A model generated the notes under the pieces. It searched no databases. It had not been told where the DNA came from and was given only the letters and a program-made list of their open reading frames with translations. 64,000 nt of DNA from NCBI GenBank assembly GCA_905221605.1, contig CAJNDS010002393.1, positions 233,501 to 297,500 of the forward strand, written 5' to 3'. Each line of letters starts with the position of its first letter. Position 1 is the first letter of the stretch. The position numbers and the translations under genes were made by a program. Of the stretch, positions 10,507 to 21,289 are shown in pieces. This DNA is from Symbiodinium natans (Eukaryota > Sar > Dinophyceae > Suessiales > Symbiodiniaceae).

Positions 10507-12090
10507 TTAAGGCTTAGGGGTTTAGGGTTTAGGGTTAGGTTTAGGGTTCAGGTTTTCCTGTTTAGGGTTTAGGGTTTAGGGTTTAGGGTTTAGGGTTTAG
10601 GGTTTAGGGTTTAGGGTCTCTAAACACCAGCTAAGCCCGTATCTTAAAGCCCCTGTAGGGCCCTTGCAGCAGCGATCTTAGCAGAACCCAGATTATGTCC
10701 AGCATGTTCGATGTGGCAGCTGCTCTGCATACAAGTCCCCAAAAACAACGTAAGGTCATAATAAGGCAGGTTGCCTTCTTAATGAGTAGGGATGCCCCTG
10801 CCAGTGTCGTGCCATAATGTAGGCCTGCTTGCTGGACGGCAGCAGCATATATTTAGAAACCCTTGTGCCGCTTGCACCCCCCTGCGCCCCATTGCAGCCC
10901 TGCCCCATGGAGGCCCAGTAAGATGTGATTTCGTCTGGGGGTGCAAATGGCAAAACCATCCAGAGCCCCAAGCTCTCAGCCCAAAACCTCCGCCCAAATC
11001 CCCAGCCTGAACCGGGTTTGCGTCACGGAGCCGTAAACTCTAAAGACTCTAAACCCTAAAACTGTGTAAAACCCAAAACCTCAGAAACTCCTAAACCTAA
11101 ACCCGAAACCCCATACACTAACACTCGAAACACCAAAAGCTCTAAACCCTAAACCCTAGAAACTCTCTACCTTGAATTCCAAACTCCAAACCCCTTACAC
11201 CCTAAAGCCAAAAAGGAGCTCGACCCCACGTACATTTGTCTCGGCCTGCCTTTGGACCACGCTGGGCGACTCGCTCGTTCAGGGTTGGGGGTCTTCCTTC
11301 GAAGCTTTAGGGTTTCAGGGTTTCGGGGGTGAGGGTGTAGGTTTTTCGGGTCAAGGTTTCCCTTCGAAGAAGATTCCCTTCAAAGAAGAGCTCGCTTGAC
11401 CTCCGCAACAATGTCACCGAACCTTTACCTATAGGCCCTTATTTCCTCCTTCTTTCAGGATAGGTTCCCCGTGAAGCCTTGTAACCCTTTTCAACCAAGA
11501 AGAGCACCCTTTCTATTTCTAGGTGAATTCCAGACCATTGCTACTGAAGTCAGGGAAACTTGGGGGTGTTTTGGGGTTGTTTTTGAATGAGGAGTCTATA
11601 GACTTAACGGTTTAGGGTGCAGGGGTTGAGGTTCGTAGAGGCCTTAGCTTTTGATGAAACGCCTGTGAAATCAGCGATTTCAGTGGAAGGACGCCGTGCT
11701 TCAGTGACCCACAAGGAAGGGGGACCCCAACAGCAGCAAAAAACGGGTGTTTTCAGGAGCTTGCCAATTTTGGGGGTTCCTCGTGGGGTTTGCAACTCAG
11801 CAAACACCACGGCTACTAATGATGGTACGTGCACCTGCCATTAGTATCACTAGTTTGAGGACCCCTACTAAGTTTTCGGCCATGTTTTGTTCGGGGCGGT
11901 TTAGGGTTGATACAAGAATGCTCCTCACCGCGGCCGGGATCCATTTGAGGAAGCGGGTGGAAGTCTTCTCCATCGCAGTTTTTGCCCTCATCACCCTGTC
12001 ACGCTTGGCTGTGGCGCCTGGGTCGATTCAGACGCACAGGGGATCCATACACCCGGCTGGTGATGCTTAAACGCCGAACGGAGATTTTAC
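10507..12090. other. spacer with repeats, no supported gene
   Basis: TTTAGGG array at 10557-10617; degenerate CCCTAAA-like sequence at 11035-11220. The 10756-11010 frames on both strands are mutual shadows. A frame near 11231-11287 reads FVSACLWTTLGDSLVQ, faintly pore-helix-like but without firm splice sites. A family-A relic lies at 11462-11520. The 107-codon frame at 11747 shows no domain. Confidence 0.4.
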
Positions 12091-13995
12091 GTGCACACGT
12101 AAGCATGCATGAATAAATAGATAGACACACATATGTATACATGCATGTGAAATAGTTAACATGTGTGTGAATGTGGTATATATGCATATATACACATACA
12201 TATATAGATACATACATACATGCATGCATGCATGCATGCATACACACACACACATACATGCATGCATGCATGCATGCATGCATACATACATACATACATA
12301 CGTGTGTTTACATGCTCCCTTGTGTATTGCTGTCATGGAGGGGGCTGCGTGCTAGTCCCAAAACTTTAAGTCTTCAGGCCCAACTCTCCAAAATTCTCAA
12401 CATCGAGTTCCAAATCTCCAAAAGCTAAGGACGCAGACTTCCAAGGTTCAGCATTCCCAAACTCCAGAACAGAATGGCATCTTTGATGTTTCTGCATTCT
12501 GAGCTTTTCGATCTTTGAACTTAGGTTTTTTGGATTCGGGGATTTTGACAATTGGGGATCAGAATTCCGAAGCTCCAAACAGCGCATAGAACTTGTTTGG
12601 CCTTAGATTCAGTGAAATTGGTGAAATTTGAGCCTAAAGCTTATGATGAAAGGTTTAGGAATTGCTGCCTCCTTGGCGCGTGACCTTGAGGGTTTAAAGC
12701 CTTCGTATGATTTATACTTGTGGCAGAAACACGTGATAGCAAAAGTAACTTTTATCGTCATTCAGATCTGAACACGATTAGATTTAGAGGCAGCAGGACA
12801 AGTGGACCGAATCTAATTGATACCTTTTACGGTGCAGCCCTTTTAGTACTATTCTGAACATTACCCCGTCTCATTTTTCAGCTTGACAATTTGATTAGTA
12901 AATGTAGTTGTGAGCGAGGTGGAAGATTCATATAGTCTCGGGCCCAACTTGATTAACTACAGTGCCTGCATGAATTACTTGAAATTCAGTAGCATGCTGA
13001 GTGGATGCACTTGGGGCGGGGGAGCAAGCGCCATTTTTCAACTTCTTGAAATAGTTCAATTTAACAAACTTACTAATACCTACTTGTGAGGAGCAAGGCG
13101 AATAATTCAGATTTCAGGGAGAAGTGCGCGAACTCAGTTGCCGACACTCGTTTCAATAAGTAGCATTCCTAATGCTTAAATACATTCAGGGGAGCAGTAG
13201 AGCAGAGTTATTTCTCCAACTACCGCATCGAACTTTCAGCTTTGGTAAAGTGATTAACTTAAACAAACTAATCCCTGATCATGAGGAGGAAGGCTCGTAC
13301 ATGCAGGACTCTTTGCATTAGTTAACTGAATTACCGATCTTCTGTACATCAGCAGCATATGTTCTAATGTTCAAAGTTTTCAGCTTTGGAAATTTGACTA
13401 GCTTAAACAAGAAAAGCTCTAAGTCAGAGGAGGAAGGGGAGCATATTTAAGCTTGCATTTCATGAGGAGGTAGGCTTATACATTTGAGGGCCAACTATTC
13501 TCTAAATTGCCTGCACTAAACAACGAATGGCGTGTTGTAAGGGCGCACAGTATTTTTTTGCAAAATCAGTGAAACAATCGCAGATTTCCGTGTGCTGGCG
13601 TATCATTTGCGGGTGGTCGCTGCAAACATGAATTAAAGTCTGCAAAAGATAGTTGATTAAGACTGGAGTTTTGGGGCACCGAATTTATTCTGTTAGATGA
13701 CATTTCTCTACACATGCAAGGGAGATACAAAAGTGTAGTCAACCGCAGATAAATGAATGTTGTCTGCCCATAGCATTCCCGAACATGGATGTCGCCAGTT
13801 CCTAAAGGAACAAGACAATGGAGATAAGCTTTCAAGCGGCTTTCTCAGAATGTGCCCTTTGACCGGTATCTGAATTTGCATCCGAACAAAACTATGCTTC
13901 TTTCGTGCCTGCCGATGTTTCCAGAGCAGGTGTTGGTCTGTATATATTCATATCTTTATATATTTTTATGTATAGATGTATACATATGTCTTCTA
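12091..13995. repeat. AT-rich island with degenerate tandem repeat
   Basis: Base composition falls sharply. The left edge is a CATG/CATA/CACA microsatellite (about 12095-12305) and the right edge a TATATA tract (13938-13990). The interior (12640-13560) repeats a loose unit of roughly 160 bases with TTTTCAGCTTTGG, TTTGACTAGCTTAAACAA and GAGGAGGAAGG near 12875, 13030, 13225 and 13375. No open frame of note is present. It resembles in style the bounded AT-rich elements at 50.4 and 55.2 kb. Confidence 0.6.
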
Positions 13996-14231
13996 CATTG
14001 GGGCCCAGGCATTTCCCACAGGGGTGTGCACACGTGAGGGCCAAAGTGCAAACTCCTTGCATCTAGTGTCTAGGGGTGCAGTTTCTTGTAGTCCGCACGT
14101 CCATGCCAGAACCACTATGTAGACACATGTACATGGATCCCTAAACCCTAAATAGACCCCAAACCCCAAACCCGAGACCCTGATGCAAGCTTCTCATGCA
14201 TGACCGTAGCACTTCTCGCTTGGCATTGCAG

Positions 14232-14312
14232 GTGCACACGCATCCTGATTGGAACCATTTTGGACTCTCAGCTGGGCCTCGCTACCTGATGTATCTTACA
14301 TGCACAGCTGAT
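14232..14312 (+). CDS. candidate exon
   Basis: CATTGCAG|G acceptor and GAT|GTATGG donor enclose 81 bases with frame VHTHPDWNHFGLSAGPRYLM, then YLTCTAD. A TTTAGGG array follows at once. Balanced composition, but no family recognised. Confidence 0.35.
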
Positions 14313-15217
14313 GTATGGTTTAGGGTTTAGGGTTTCGGGTTTCGGGTTTGGGGTTTAGGGTTTAGGGTGATTTCTTCCACGTAGGGCGGCAGTTACGGTA
14401 GGGTATATTTAGGGAGAATGAAGCCCGCTCTGGGACAGGCTGTTTGAGAGAACTGCTCAGGTGCAATATCTACATGGTCCTGGAGGCATGCCGGGCCGTG
14501 CTAGGGGTCTTGCACAGGAGGTTCTTTAGACGCTGCTTTGGGGGTCATAGGCTTCAGGACGAATTCAAAGAAGCGTCGGATTGTTCGGCCCAAACTTGCT
14601 TTTCAGAGCGTTGAGTGTGCAGCCGCATACTTCCACTCCCAGACAGCGAGGTTCTGGCACTGGCTCTGACGTTCAAGGGGCTGATGACCGATGAGACTCA
14701 TGTCGATGCTTGGCCACGTTGTGCCAGTCTTGAAGCGTTGCGGTCACTGGTGCCATCTAGGGAGGATTCAGTGAACTTAGCCCGACTCCTTAGTTTATCC
14801 TATGAGATGGGGGTCAGGGTCCACAACAGTCAGCCTCAGCACATCAATATAGTCATGAAGTACCGCGCGGTCCACTTCAGCAATTGAGCTAGCTTAAATA
14901 CAACCACTAGCAACAACAATAGCAAGCGAGATTGATGCCAGTTCTCCTGCTTTTGAGCAGTCGGCGTGGAATCCTAAATCCTCAGCCCGAAACCCTGAAA
15001 GCTCCGGGGCAGTCGCAAACCGAAGCCAAGACAGTGCAGATAAATGTACTTCTTCTTGCAGTCAAGTTACCACGTCGCGCCTCCTAACCCCCAAGAAGAT
15101 GAACAACCCGAACCTTGAATCCTAAACCTGCACCCCCTCAAGTCAAAAGCACCCTAAACACTAAACCCTACACCCTAAACGCTTGACCCCTAAACCGCAA
15201 ACTCAAAGCCCTTCCAG
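14313..15217. other. no supported gene
   Basis: TTTAGGG variants at 14315-14370. The 90-codon frame at 14615-14887 is repeat-free and reads like ordinary protein in places (LPDSEVLALALTFKGLM), but lacks splice context, so it is only noted. CCCTAAA-like text occurs at 14970-15000 and 15115-15200. Confidence 0.35.
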
Positions 15218-15275
15218 GACTTGCTGTGGCTCTTCGTCGCGCGGAGCATGGAGATGCTTGAGAGAAGCGGCGCAG
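15218..15275 (+). CDS. candidate exon
   Basis: CTTCCAG|G acceptor and GCGCAG|GTCTCG donor enclose 58 bases: DLLWLFVARSMEMLERSGA. Good splice motifs and a helical, partly hydrophobic peptide. No family recognised. Confidence 0.5.
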
Positions 15276-15868
15276 GTCTCGGGGTCAAGCGCATGAAGCA
15301 CATGGCTCCTTGCTCCAAGTTGGGCAGTTCTCTAAATTGCAGAACTCAGAGAAGTGCCCGGGCTAAGCCTTGTAGGGAGGGTATGGCTAGCAAGATTCGC
15401 GAGGCAAATTCGTCCTTGCTAAGGTGACAGGTTCGGATTCTTTCGTTCAGGGCCTTGCCAAGGATTGTACGGTGCAACTTTATTACCTTCCCTCTCCTTG
15501 CGAACTTGACGCCTACAACTTCCAGCCGGAAGGACTAAAGCATTGCCAAGGTTACAGATGATGGAAAGCTGCTGCTAGTTGCCGGAGTATTTGGCTTGGT
15601 CATCTGGCTGGTGATGACTCTTGGTTGGGACATAGAATCTGGTCGCGCGGCGCAATGTGCATTTAAAATGCCCCCACAATGCTGCCCTAAGCTCTAATGC
15701 TCCCTAAGCCCTAAACTCTATGCTTATGCTTATCTAGATAGGCCCTTGCGATATAATTACATTTCCTTCTATTGGGTTTAAGAGGATCACGGTTAGGATT
15801 TTGGTCAGAGGGTTCCAGGGGCCATCCGAGTTAAGCCCCCCAGCGCCCTGAAACTCGCTGATGCAGAG
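15276..15868. other. no supported gene
   Basis: No telomeric array except sparse CCCTAA units near 15690-15720. Frames are short and unrecognised. Probably intron or spacer. Confidence 0.4.
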
Positions 15869-15933
15869 GAGCGGCTTCTACTTCGTGGCCAACCGCTGCC
15901 TGATCTTGAGACATCGAGCGATGGCCTTTGAAC
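15869..15933 (+). CDS. candidate exon
   Basis: GCAGAG|G acceptor and CC|GTGTCA donor bound a frame reading SGFYFVANRCLILRHRAMAF. Plausible protein composition; the alternative frame starting with AG|AGG is also open. Function unknown. Confidence 0.35.
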
Positions 15934-17157
15934 CGTGTCAACTGCAGAGGGAGCCGAAACCCTAGAGTCTAAGAAGTACTCAACATACTTTTCCTAAGCA
16001 AAATTCATCGGGAAGAGAAGTCGCGTAAGGAGTATGCTAGAGTTCCTTTTTATGTTCTCCTCTCCAGAGCTCATTTAGGACTGAGATGCCGAAGCTACGG
16101 GGGTGCTTGGGGGGTTCTTACATAAGCCGGAAGAACTGAAAGCCCTGTTGCCTTCGTTCTCTAGTCCCTCAGTCGTCAGAAGCATGCAGAGCTATGTCTT
16201 AACTTTCTCGTCCAGACAATGTCTACCTGTTTATATCTGAATGAATGACTCTAATTTTGGGGGTCGTGAATGCGAGTGTCATCTGTTTCCCTCTGCATGA
16301 CCACACTGGGTACCAGCTTGGTGCGGACTGTTTCAACATTTCCCTTAGGGGCTTAGGGTTGTAACGGTTGGAGGTTTTTGGCGCAGGGTTTTTGGCTTGA
16401 TTTTTGCCCAGGTTCCAACTGCGCCATCATCTGGACAACGGAGGAGTTCAAATGGCAGAGGCAAGGCCCTCCCTCCCGAAAAATTCTAGTGACTAGGTGC
16501 ACACTGTCGTACCACAGAAAGGAGCTGCACCTTCTACGCCCTAGCTTGGGGGCCCTTCTTGGTTCGTCGGATCTGTAGTGGTCGGGTTTGCTTGAACACC
16601 CTCGATGTGGCTTCATGCCTGTGATGGCGGTCATTGGGCAGGTTCACCTCCATTCCCTCGTCCATGTGGTACGTCATGATCAACTTGCTGAAAGAGCACC
16701 CTTTGGCCGAATTCCACGCCGCTTGGCGTGAGGAGGTCCACCTGGCTGGGCTTTGGTCTTCGTAGCTGTAGGCGGCTTGGCTCGTGGGCGCCGACAGCCA
16801 CGCCTAACGCTGGAAGGCAGAACATGAAAGACACTAAGCCCTAGACCCTAAACCCTGGACCCTCAACCCTAAACCCTAAGCCCTAAGCCCTAAACCCTAA
16901 ACCCTAAACCCTAGACCCTAGATTTGTTCTCCTCTTTAGCAGCCCTTCTCTTTGGCTGCTCAAGCCCCACTTCCTGGTACTCCAAGGAGACGCTGCTCTC
17001 GCGCACACTCGCGCCTCAGCAGAGGTCGAGAATGGTTTAGGGTTTAGGATTTAGGTTTTAGGTTTTAGGTTTTAGGGTTTAGGGTTTAGGGTTAAGGGTT
17101 AAGGGTTTAGGTTTAGGGTGCAACTTCCGGCTCAAGCCGAAGGTCACAGACAGGTTT

Positions 17158-17340
17158 AGGGTTTACAGGGTTTGTAGGGCTTATAGGGTTTAGAGGGTTT
17201 AGAGGGTTTAGAGGGTTTCGAGGGTTTAGAGGGTTTAGAGGGTTTCGAGGGTTTCGAGTGTTTCGAGAGTTTCGAGGGTTTAAAGGGTTTGTAGGGTTTA
17301 GAGGGTTTGCAGGGTCTCTAGGGCTTTGTAGGATTTAGGA
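17158..17340. repeat. ten-base telomere-derived minisatellite
   Basis: Head-to-tail units GGGTTTAGAG and GGGTTTCGAG, grading into GGGTTTGTAG and GGGTCTCTAG. The unit looks like TTTAGGG plus three bases. It borders ordinary TTTAGGG repeats on its left, as the nine-base array at 1911 borders CCCTAAA. Confidence 0.8.
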
Positions 17341-17439
17341 GCAAGATATCCGAAGCCTGCCGCAACTGTGATCCGTCGCTTCTGCTGCCCGTTGATTCTA
17401 GTTTTCAGAGCTTCTTGACTAGGAGTCCCCCAAACCAGC

Positions 17440-17580
17440 CGCGATTTAAGGCCTCCTAGGGCCTTTCAGGGCTTTTAAGGCCCTTTTAGGGCCATTTTTT
17501 GGGAGTTTAAGGCCCTTTTAGGGCCAATTTAGGGATTTTAAGGCCCTTTGAGGGCCAATTTTAGGGATTTTTATGGAAGC
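17440..17580. repeat. palindromic GGCC tandem repeat
   Basis: Three to four copies of a roughly 35-base unit containing AAGGCCCTTTTAGGGCC, itself a near-palindrome around TTTT, separated by AATTTAGGGATTTT. Each unit could fold into a small hairpin. Non-coding. Confidence 0.7.
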
Positions 17581-18550
17581 CTCCAAAGGGAGTCTCCCAT
17601 CTTGAGGTGTGCATCTGCTGCATCTTCGCGATGCCGCTGTTCGCGCTGCCATCAAGTCATCGGGCTGCCAAAGCAAGCCTTAATCAGGGCCCCTATGCAC
17701 CCTAAACCCTAGACTCTGGACACCAAACCCTACACCCTACACCCTACACCCTAAACCCTAAACCCTAAACCCTAAACCCGACCATAAACTCTCAACCCCC
17801 TCAACCCTGCCCTTGAATCCTGCACCCTGAATCCTCTTGTGTTTGGAGGTAGGGTTCAGGGTTCAGGGTGTGTTCACTAAGCCTCGTCCCCTTGGCTATT
17901 GATCGCAGAAGCATCTTGCAATGCTCCAGGACAGAAGAAGTTCTGTAGGCTTGCGGGCGTTTGACCAGGATGCGGAAGCCCGCAAAGTCTCTGAGTAAAT
18001 AGGCTTGTCTGCTTGAAAAGGAATTCTCCCGAAAAGACAAGTGTAGGTAGGACGATTTTTTGGCGGGTTTCTGAAGCTCTTCCTACTTTCGGCATAGAAT
18101 CTAAGGCGCTCGCAGCCCTTTCGCGCCGATGTAAACGGGCTGTGCTCTCTACTACTATTTGCTTAAGAACCCCCCCCCCCCCCAAAAAAAAAAAAAAAAG
18201 GACGACAAGAATCCCCATGTTGCCCTAGGCATCTTGCAACACTCCCTCTTCCAGCGTGACGAGATGGAAGACGCTGAGGAGGCAGGGAAGAGCCGCACCC
18301 TAAACCCTAAACCCTAAACCCTAAACCCTAAACCCTAACTGCAACCTTTATGAACCCGAGAAGTCCTGCAAGTCCTAAGTTTTTTTGTTGAATCCCAAGC
18401 CTATAGCGCTAAGCTCTGTAAATTCGGAGCCTCAAAGCTTAGACCGTCGTCCAGCACCAGACGTTTCATCCTCCAAGCTTTTTGAGACTTTGAGCCCTAA
18501 AGCCTAAACCTTGTGATGTCCCTCCTTATACATACCAACAGCCCTTAAAA

Positions 18551-18614
18551 GGGATGATCGTAACCCCTATACTAGTCCCTGTCTAAGGACTGCTAGTATA
18601 GGGGGGAACATCCC
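18551..18614. mobile_element. short foldback element
   Basis: The arms CCCCTATACTAG and CTAGTATAGGGG pair around a short loop and the outer ends GGGATGATC / GAACATCCC also pair. A longer relative with GGGATGTTC...AACATCCC ends is at 21067-21169. Non-coding MITE-like unit. Confidence 0.6.
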
Positions 18615-18904
18615 GAACCCCTCGAGTCGCAGACAAGAAACAACCCCCAGCCTTCAGCCTTCAGAGAAAAGCTCGAAGGCAACTGCAAACTCAAGCCTCC
18701 CGCTTCTATATATCGAAACCCTCAATCCTTGAATCCTTGACCCTGAGACCCTATACGAATCCTATGAGCCCTGTGAGACTTATGAACCATATGAACACTA
18801 TCGTCAACAACTCTAAACTCGATAGCTAAGCCCTAAATGCGAAACACGTCAAACCCTCAACCATCTTAGAAACGCGAGAGGGGATCCAGGTCGGGCTTAC
18901 ACCG

Positions 18905-19028
18905 TGAACCCTAAACCCTAAACCCTAAACCCTAAACCCTAAACCCTAAACCCTAAACCCTAAACCCTAAACCCTAAACCCTAAACCCTAAACCCTAAAC
19001 CCTAAACCCTAAACCCTAAACCCTAAAC
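18905..19028. repeat. CCCTAAA array, about 17 copies
   Basis: One of the three longest uninterrupted telomeric arrays here (with 41251-41372 and 48449-48575). It ends 27 bases before the acceptor of the candidate exon at 19056. Confidence 0.95.
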
Positions 19029-19055
19029 CTTCCTAAGCCCTACCCCCTGGGTCAG

Positions 19056-19139
19056 GGCTTAATGAGCTTCTTGAGGTGGCAAGAGCTGGCGAGGATGCGC
19101 ACACGAGACGGATGACCTACCAAGCTGGCTCCCAAGTCT
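19056..19139 (+). CDS. candidate exon
   Basis: GGTCAG|G acceptor and TCT|GTAGGG donor bound a frame LNELLEVARAGEDAHTRRM, then TYQAGSQV. CCCTAAA lies upstream and TTTAGGG (19165-19215) downstream. The helical, charged peptide suits a cytosolic region. It may be upstream of the channel repeats. Confidence 0.45.
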
Positions 19140-19712
19140 GTAGGGTTTCGGGTCTAGGGTCTAGGGGTTTAGGGTTTAGGGTTTAGGGTTTAGGCTGAGG
19201 GTTTAGGGTTGAGGGCTTGCTTTTGTCCAGGGGAGTTGGTGGGGTTTGTTGGGTTTCTTGTGGTTTTGGGCTATCTGGGGGTTATTGTTGTTTTGGGGCG
19301 TTGTTGGGGCTTACTGGGGTTACCACTGGGTTTATGATTTATGTGTTTTGTTTGGTGTCATTGGGGGTTTATCGGGGTTTTGGGAGCTCCAAAAATCGAG
19401 GCAAATAATTTTAAGCCCTGAACCTTAGCCAGTCTTGATTCAAAGCCCCCATTATAAGCTTCCGCGATGGGTATAAGTCGTGCCCCTAACAAGGTTGTAA
19501 CGCCGAGTGACCCTGCTTGGAACCCCTAAGGGCCCGTCCATGTGCCTAAGCAGCTTCCTACTTGGGCCTCGAAGTACTTCCTACATTCTGACTTTGGGGC
19601 CCATGTATATACTCTTCAGGTACCTGGGCCCTGAGTGACCCATAAGCAGCCTCCTACCTAAGTTAGCCGTTGTAACAAACTCCAAGTAAGCCCCGGAAGT
19701 CGTCATGCTCAG

Positions 19713-19745
19713 GTCGATGCCGCCCAATTGCTGGAGCTGCAGGCC
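19713..19745 (+). CDS. candidate mini-exon
   Basis: CTCAG|G acceptor and GCC|GTCAGT donor enclose VDAAQLLELQA. The opposite strand is also open over a longer stretch (to about 19590), but that frame runs into a family-C MITE end, so the plus strand is preferred. Short and uncertain. Confidence 0.3.
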
Positions 19746-20093
19746 GTCAGTTTAGGGTTTAGGGTTTAGGGTTTAGGGTTGGGCTTTGCTTGTGCTCAGT
19801 GGTGCAGCTGGCATGCCGGTGCGACAGTCAAGCGCTCATGCGCGCGCTCCTCATTGCATGTGATGGCTTTCGGGTGTGCGCCGGCCTGCCTGCAGCATAG
19901 TTGCATTGTCATGCAAGGGTCCTCAAGAGTAGGTGAGCATGGCTCAGACTCTACTGTGTGTGTGAGCATGCCGAGGGTGTTACCTTGGGTTTTAGTCCAA
20001 GGAGAGACTGTATCTTGTTTTGCCCTAAACCCTAAACCCTAAACCCTAAATTAAACCCTAAACCCTAAACCCTAAACCCTAAACCCTAAGCAG

Positions 20094-20170
20094 GAAGAGT
20101 CGAAAGGCCAGCTGCGCCCAGGCTTTGCCACTGGGCTCAATAGGCATGAGCGGCGAGTCAGCACCACCTG
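20094..20170 (+). CDS. candidate exon
   Basis: The acceptor CAG|G abuts a CCCTAAA array (20025-20090) and the donor CTG|GTGGGC is followed by TTTAGGG. The frame EESKGQLRPGFATGLNRHER then RRVSTT is polar and looks cytosolic. Phase does not join cleanly to the next candidate at 20264, so at least one of the two is misplaced. Confidence 0.4.
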
Positions 20171-20263
20171 GTGGGCTTAGGTTTCGGTTTCTAGGGTTTA
20201 GGGTTTAGGGTTTGGGGTTTAGGGTTTAGGGTTTAGGGTTTGCCTGCAACATGCTGAATGCAG

Positions 20264-20347
20264 ACTGACGACGTTTGCTGCATCCACCCTCTTCCTGAAG
20301 ACCCTCCCGGGCATCGTGAGCGAAAGCAGCTCTCTTCCCCAGGATGG
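20264..20347 (+). CDS. candidate exon, possible membrane segment
   Basis: Between GAATGCAG and G|GTACTC, one frame reads LTTFAASTLFLKTLPGIVSE, like a short membrane helix, and would suit S1 of the first channel repeat. A second open frame, starting TDDVCCIHPLPEDPP, is equally free of stops. Phase does not decide between them. Confidence 0.35.
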
Positions 20348-20806
20348 GTACTCGGAACAAATTTAGGGTTTAGGGTTTAGGGTTTAGGGTTTAGCTCTGC
20401 AGCTATGCGTGTACAGGATTGAGGAATACCGACATGAACTACCCTACATCCTAAACCCTAAACCCGAAACCCCAAACCCTAAACCCTAAACCCTAAACCC
20501 TAAACCCTAAACCCTAAACCCCGGCAAGCATCGCCTAGGCCACCGCCTTTCTGGTGTTTGGCCGGCATCTCAGTCTCCTTCGCCGTGACTGCCCGACCAA
20601 GTCAGCCTGTGGTACGCTGCTCTTTCGGACTGCCTTGCCTGCTGTATCTCACACAAGAATTCCTACGATTAGCTGAAGAACCCTGCAAACAACAATATAG
20701 GGATGACTATCTTTTATTTCGTGGAAAGTTCTCAAAGTAAATAGTAGATCCCTGCAACATGGGCGGCATGAAGTCACCCCTGAACCCCAAAACCCGTCCC
20801 ACTGAG

Positions 20807-20895
20807 GATCCATCTTGGCCTACTTCTACTACACCGCCAGGGACACAGACCATGCCACCTTCTTTACGGCGCCGCGCTGTTCCTGTTCTGGGCAG
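20807..20895 (+). CDS. channel gene, exon before D1 S2
   Basis: ACTGAG|G acceptor and GGGCAG|GTCTTG donor. The frame SILAYFYYTARDTDHATFF then TAPRCSCSGQ ends in phase 0 and joins directly to the S2 exon at 21196. Aromatic/hydrophobic start followed by an acidic loop, as expected for the end of S1 and the S1-S2 loop. Other frames are also open, so the reading rests on phase and residue pattern. Confidence 0.5.
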
Positions 20896-21066
20896 GTCTT
20901 GAGGATGTGTTGAATGCACCCTTAGCCCTAAAACCCCTGAACCTCTGTTTAGGGGTTTAGGGGGTTAAACCTAGACCTCTAAGCGCCAAACCTTGTAGAC
21001 CCTAAGCCTCCAAACCTCGGTTTGTAAGCCCTCCAAACCCTACAAAACCCTGTAAACCATGTAAAA

Positions 21067-21169
21067 TGGGATGTTCACCCGTATTCTAACAGTCCCTAAC
21101 AGGGCTGATAATCGGGGGTACTATCATCCCTATTAAAGACTGTTAGTTGTTATCAGGAGAAACATCCCA
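21067..21169. mobile_element. MITE-like foldback element
   Basis: The ends TGGGATGTTC and GAAACATCCCA are inverted, and inside CTAACAGTC pairs with GACTGTTAG. It resembles the shorter element at 18551-18614. It lies 26 bases upstream of the D1 S2 exon. Confidence 0.6.
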
Positions 21170-21195
21170 ACCTGCAACCCAAACACTTGTGGCAG

Positions 21196-21289
21196 GTGCC
21201 CGTCAACGTGACGAAGACCAGCCTCGCCTACATCGACGGAGCCGTTGCCATCTGCTTCCTCTGTGAATATGCACCCTTCTCTCAATCAG
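21196..21289 (+). CDS. channel gene, D1 S2 segment exon
   Basis: TGTGGCAG|G acceptor and AATCAG|GTAACA donor. The frame VPVNVTKTSLAYIDGAVAIC then FLCEYAPFSQS places an acidic residue after a hydrophobic run, as in S2 of voltage-sensor domains (FxxEY pattern). It is the first confident segment of repeat D1. D1 S3 and S4 were not found before 24.5 kb. Confidence 0.65.

Larger units (their letters stand above)
15934..19055. other. repeat-rich, no firm gene
   Basis: CCCTAAA blocks at 16845-16920, 17740-17780 and 18298-18340, and a long one at 18905-19028; TTTAGGG variants at 17036-17115. The ten-base array at 17158-17340, the GGCC palindromic repeat at 17440-17580 and two MITE-like pieces are listed separately. 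Opposed frames at 16353-16634 and 17801-18228 show no domain. A poly-C/poly-A junction lies at 18170-18199. Confidence 0.45.

Noticed and set aside
12161-12428. Frames rich in Met-His-Ala-Cys and Tyr-Ile-His
   Set aside because: They are direct translations of CATG/CATA microsatellite on both strands.
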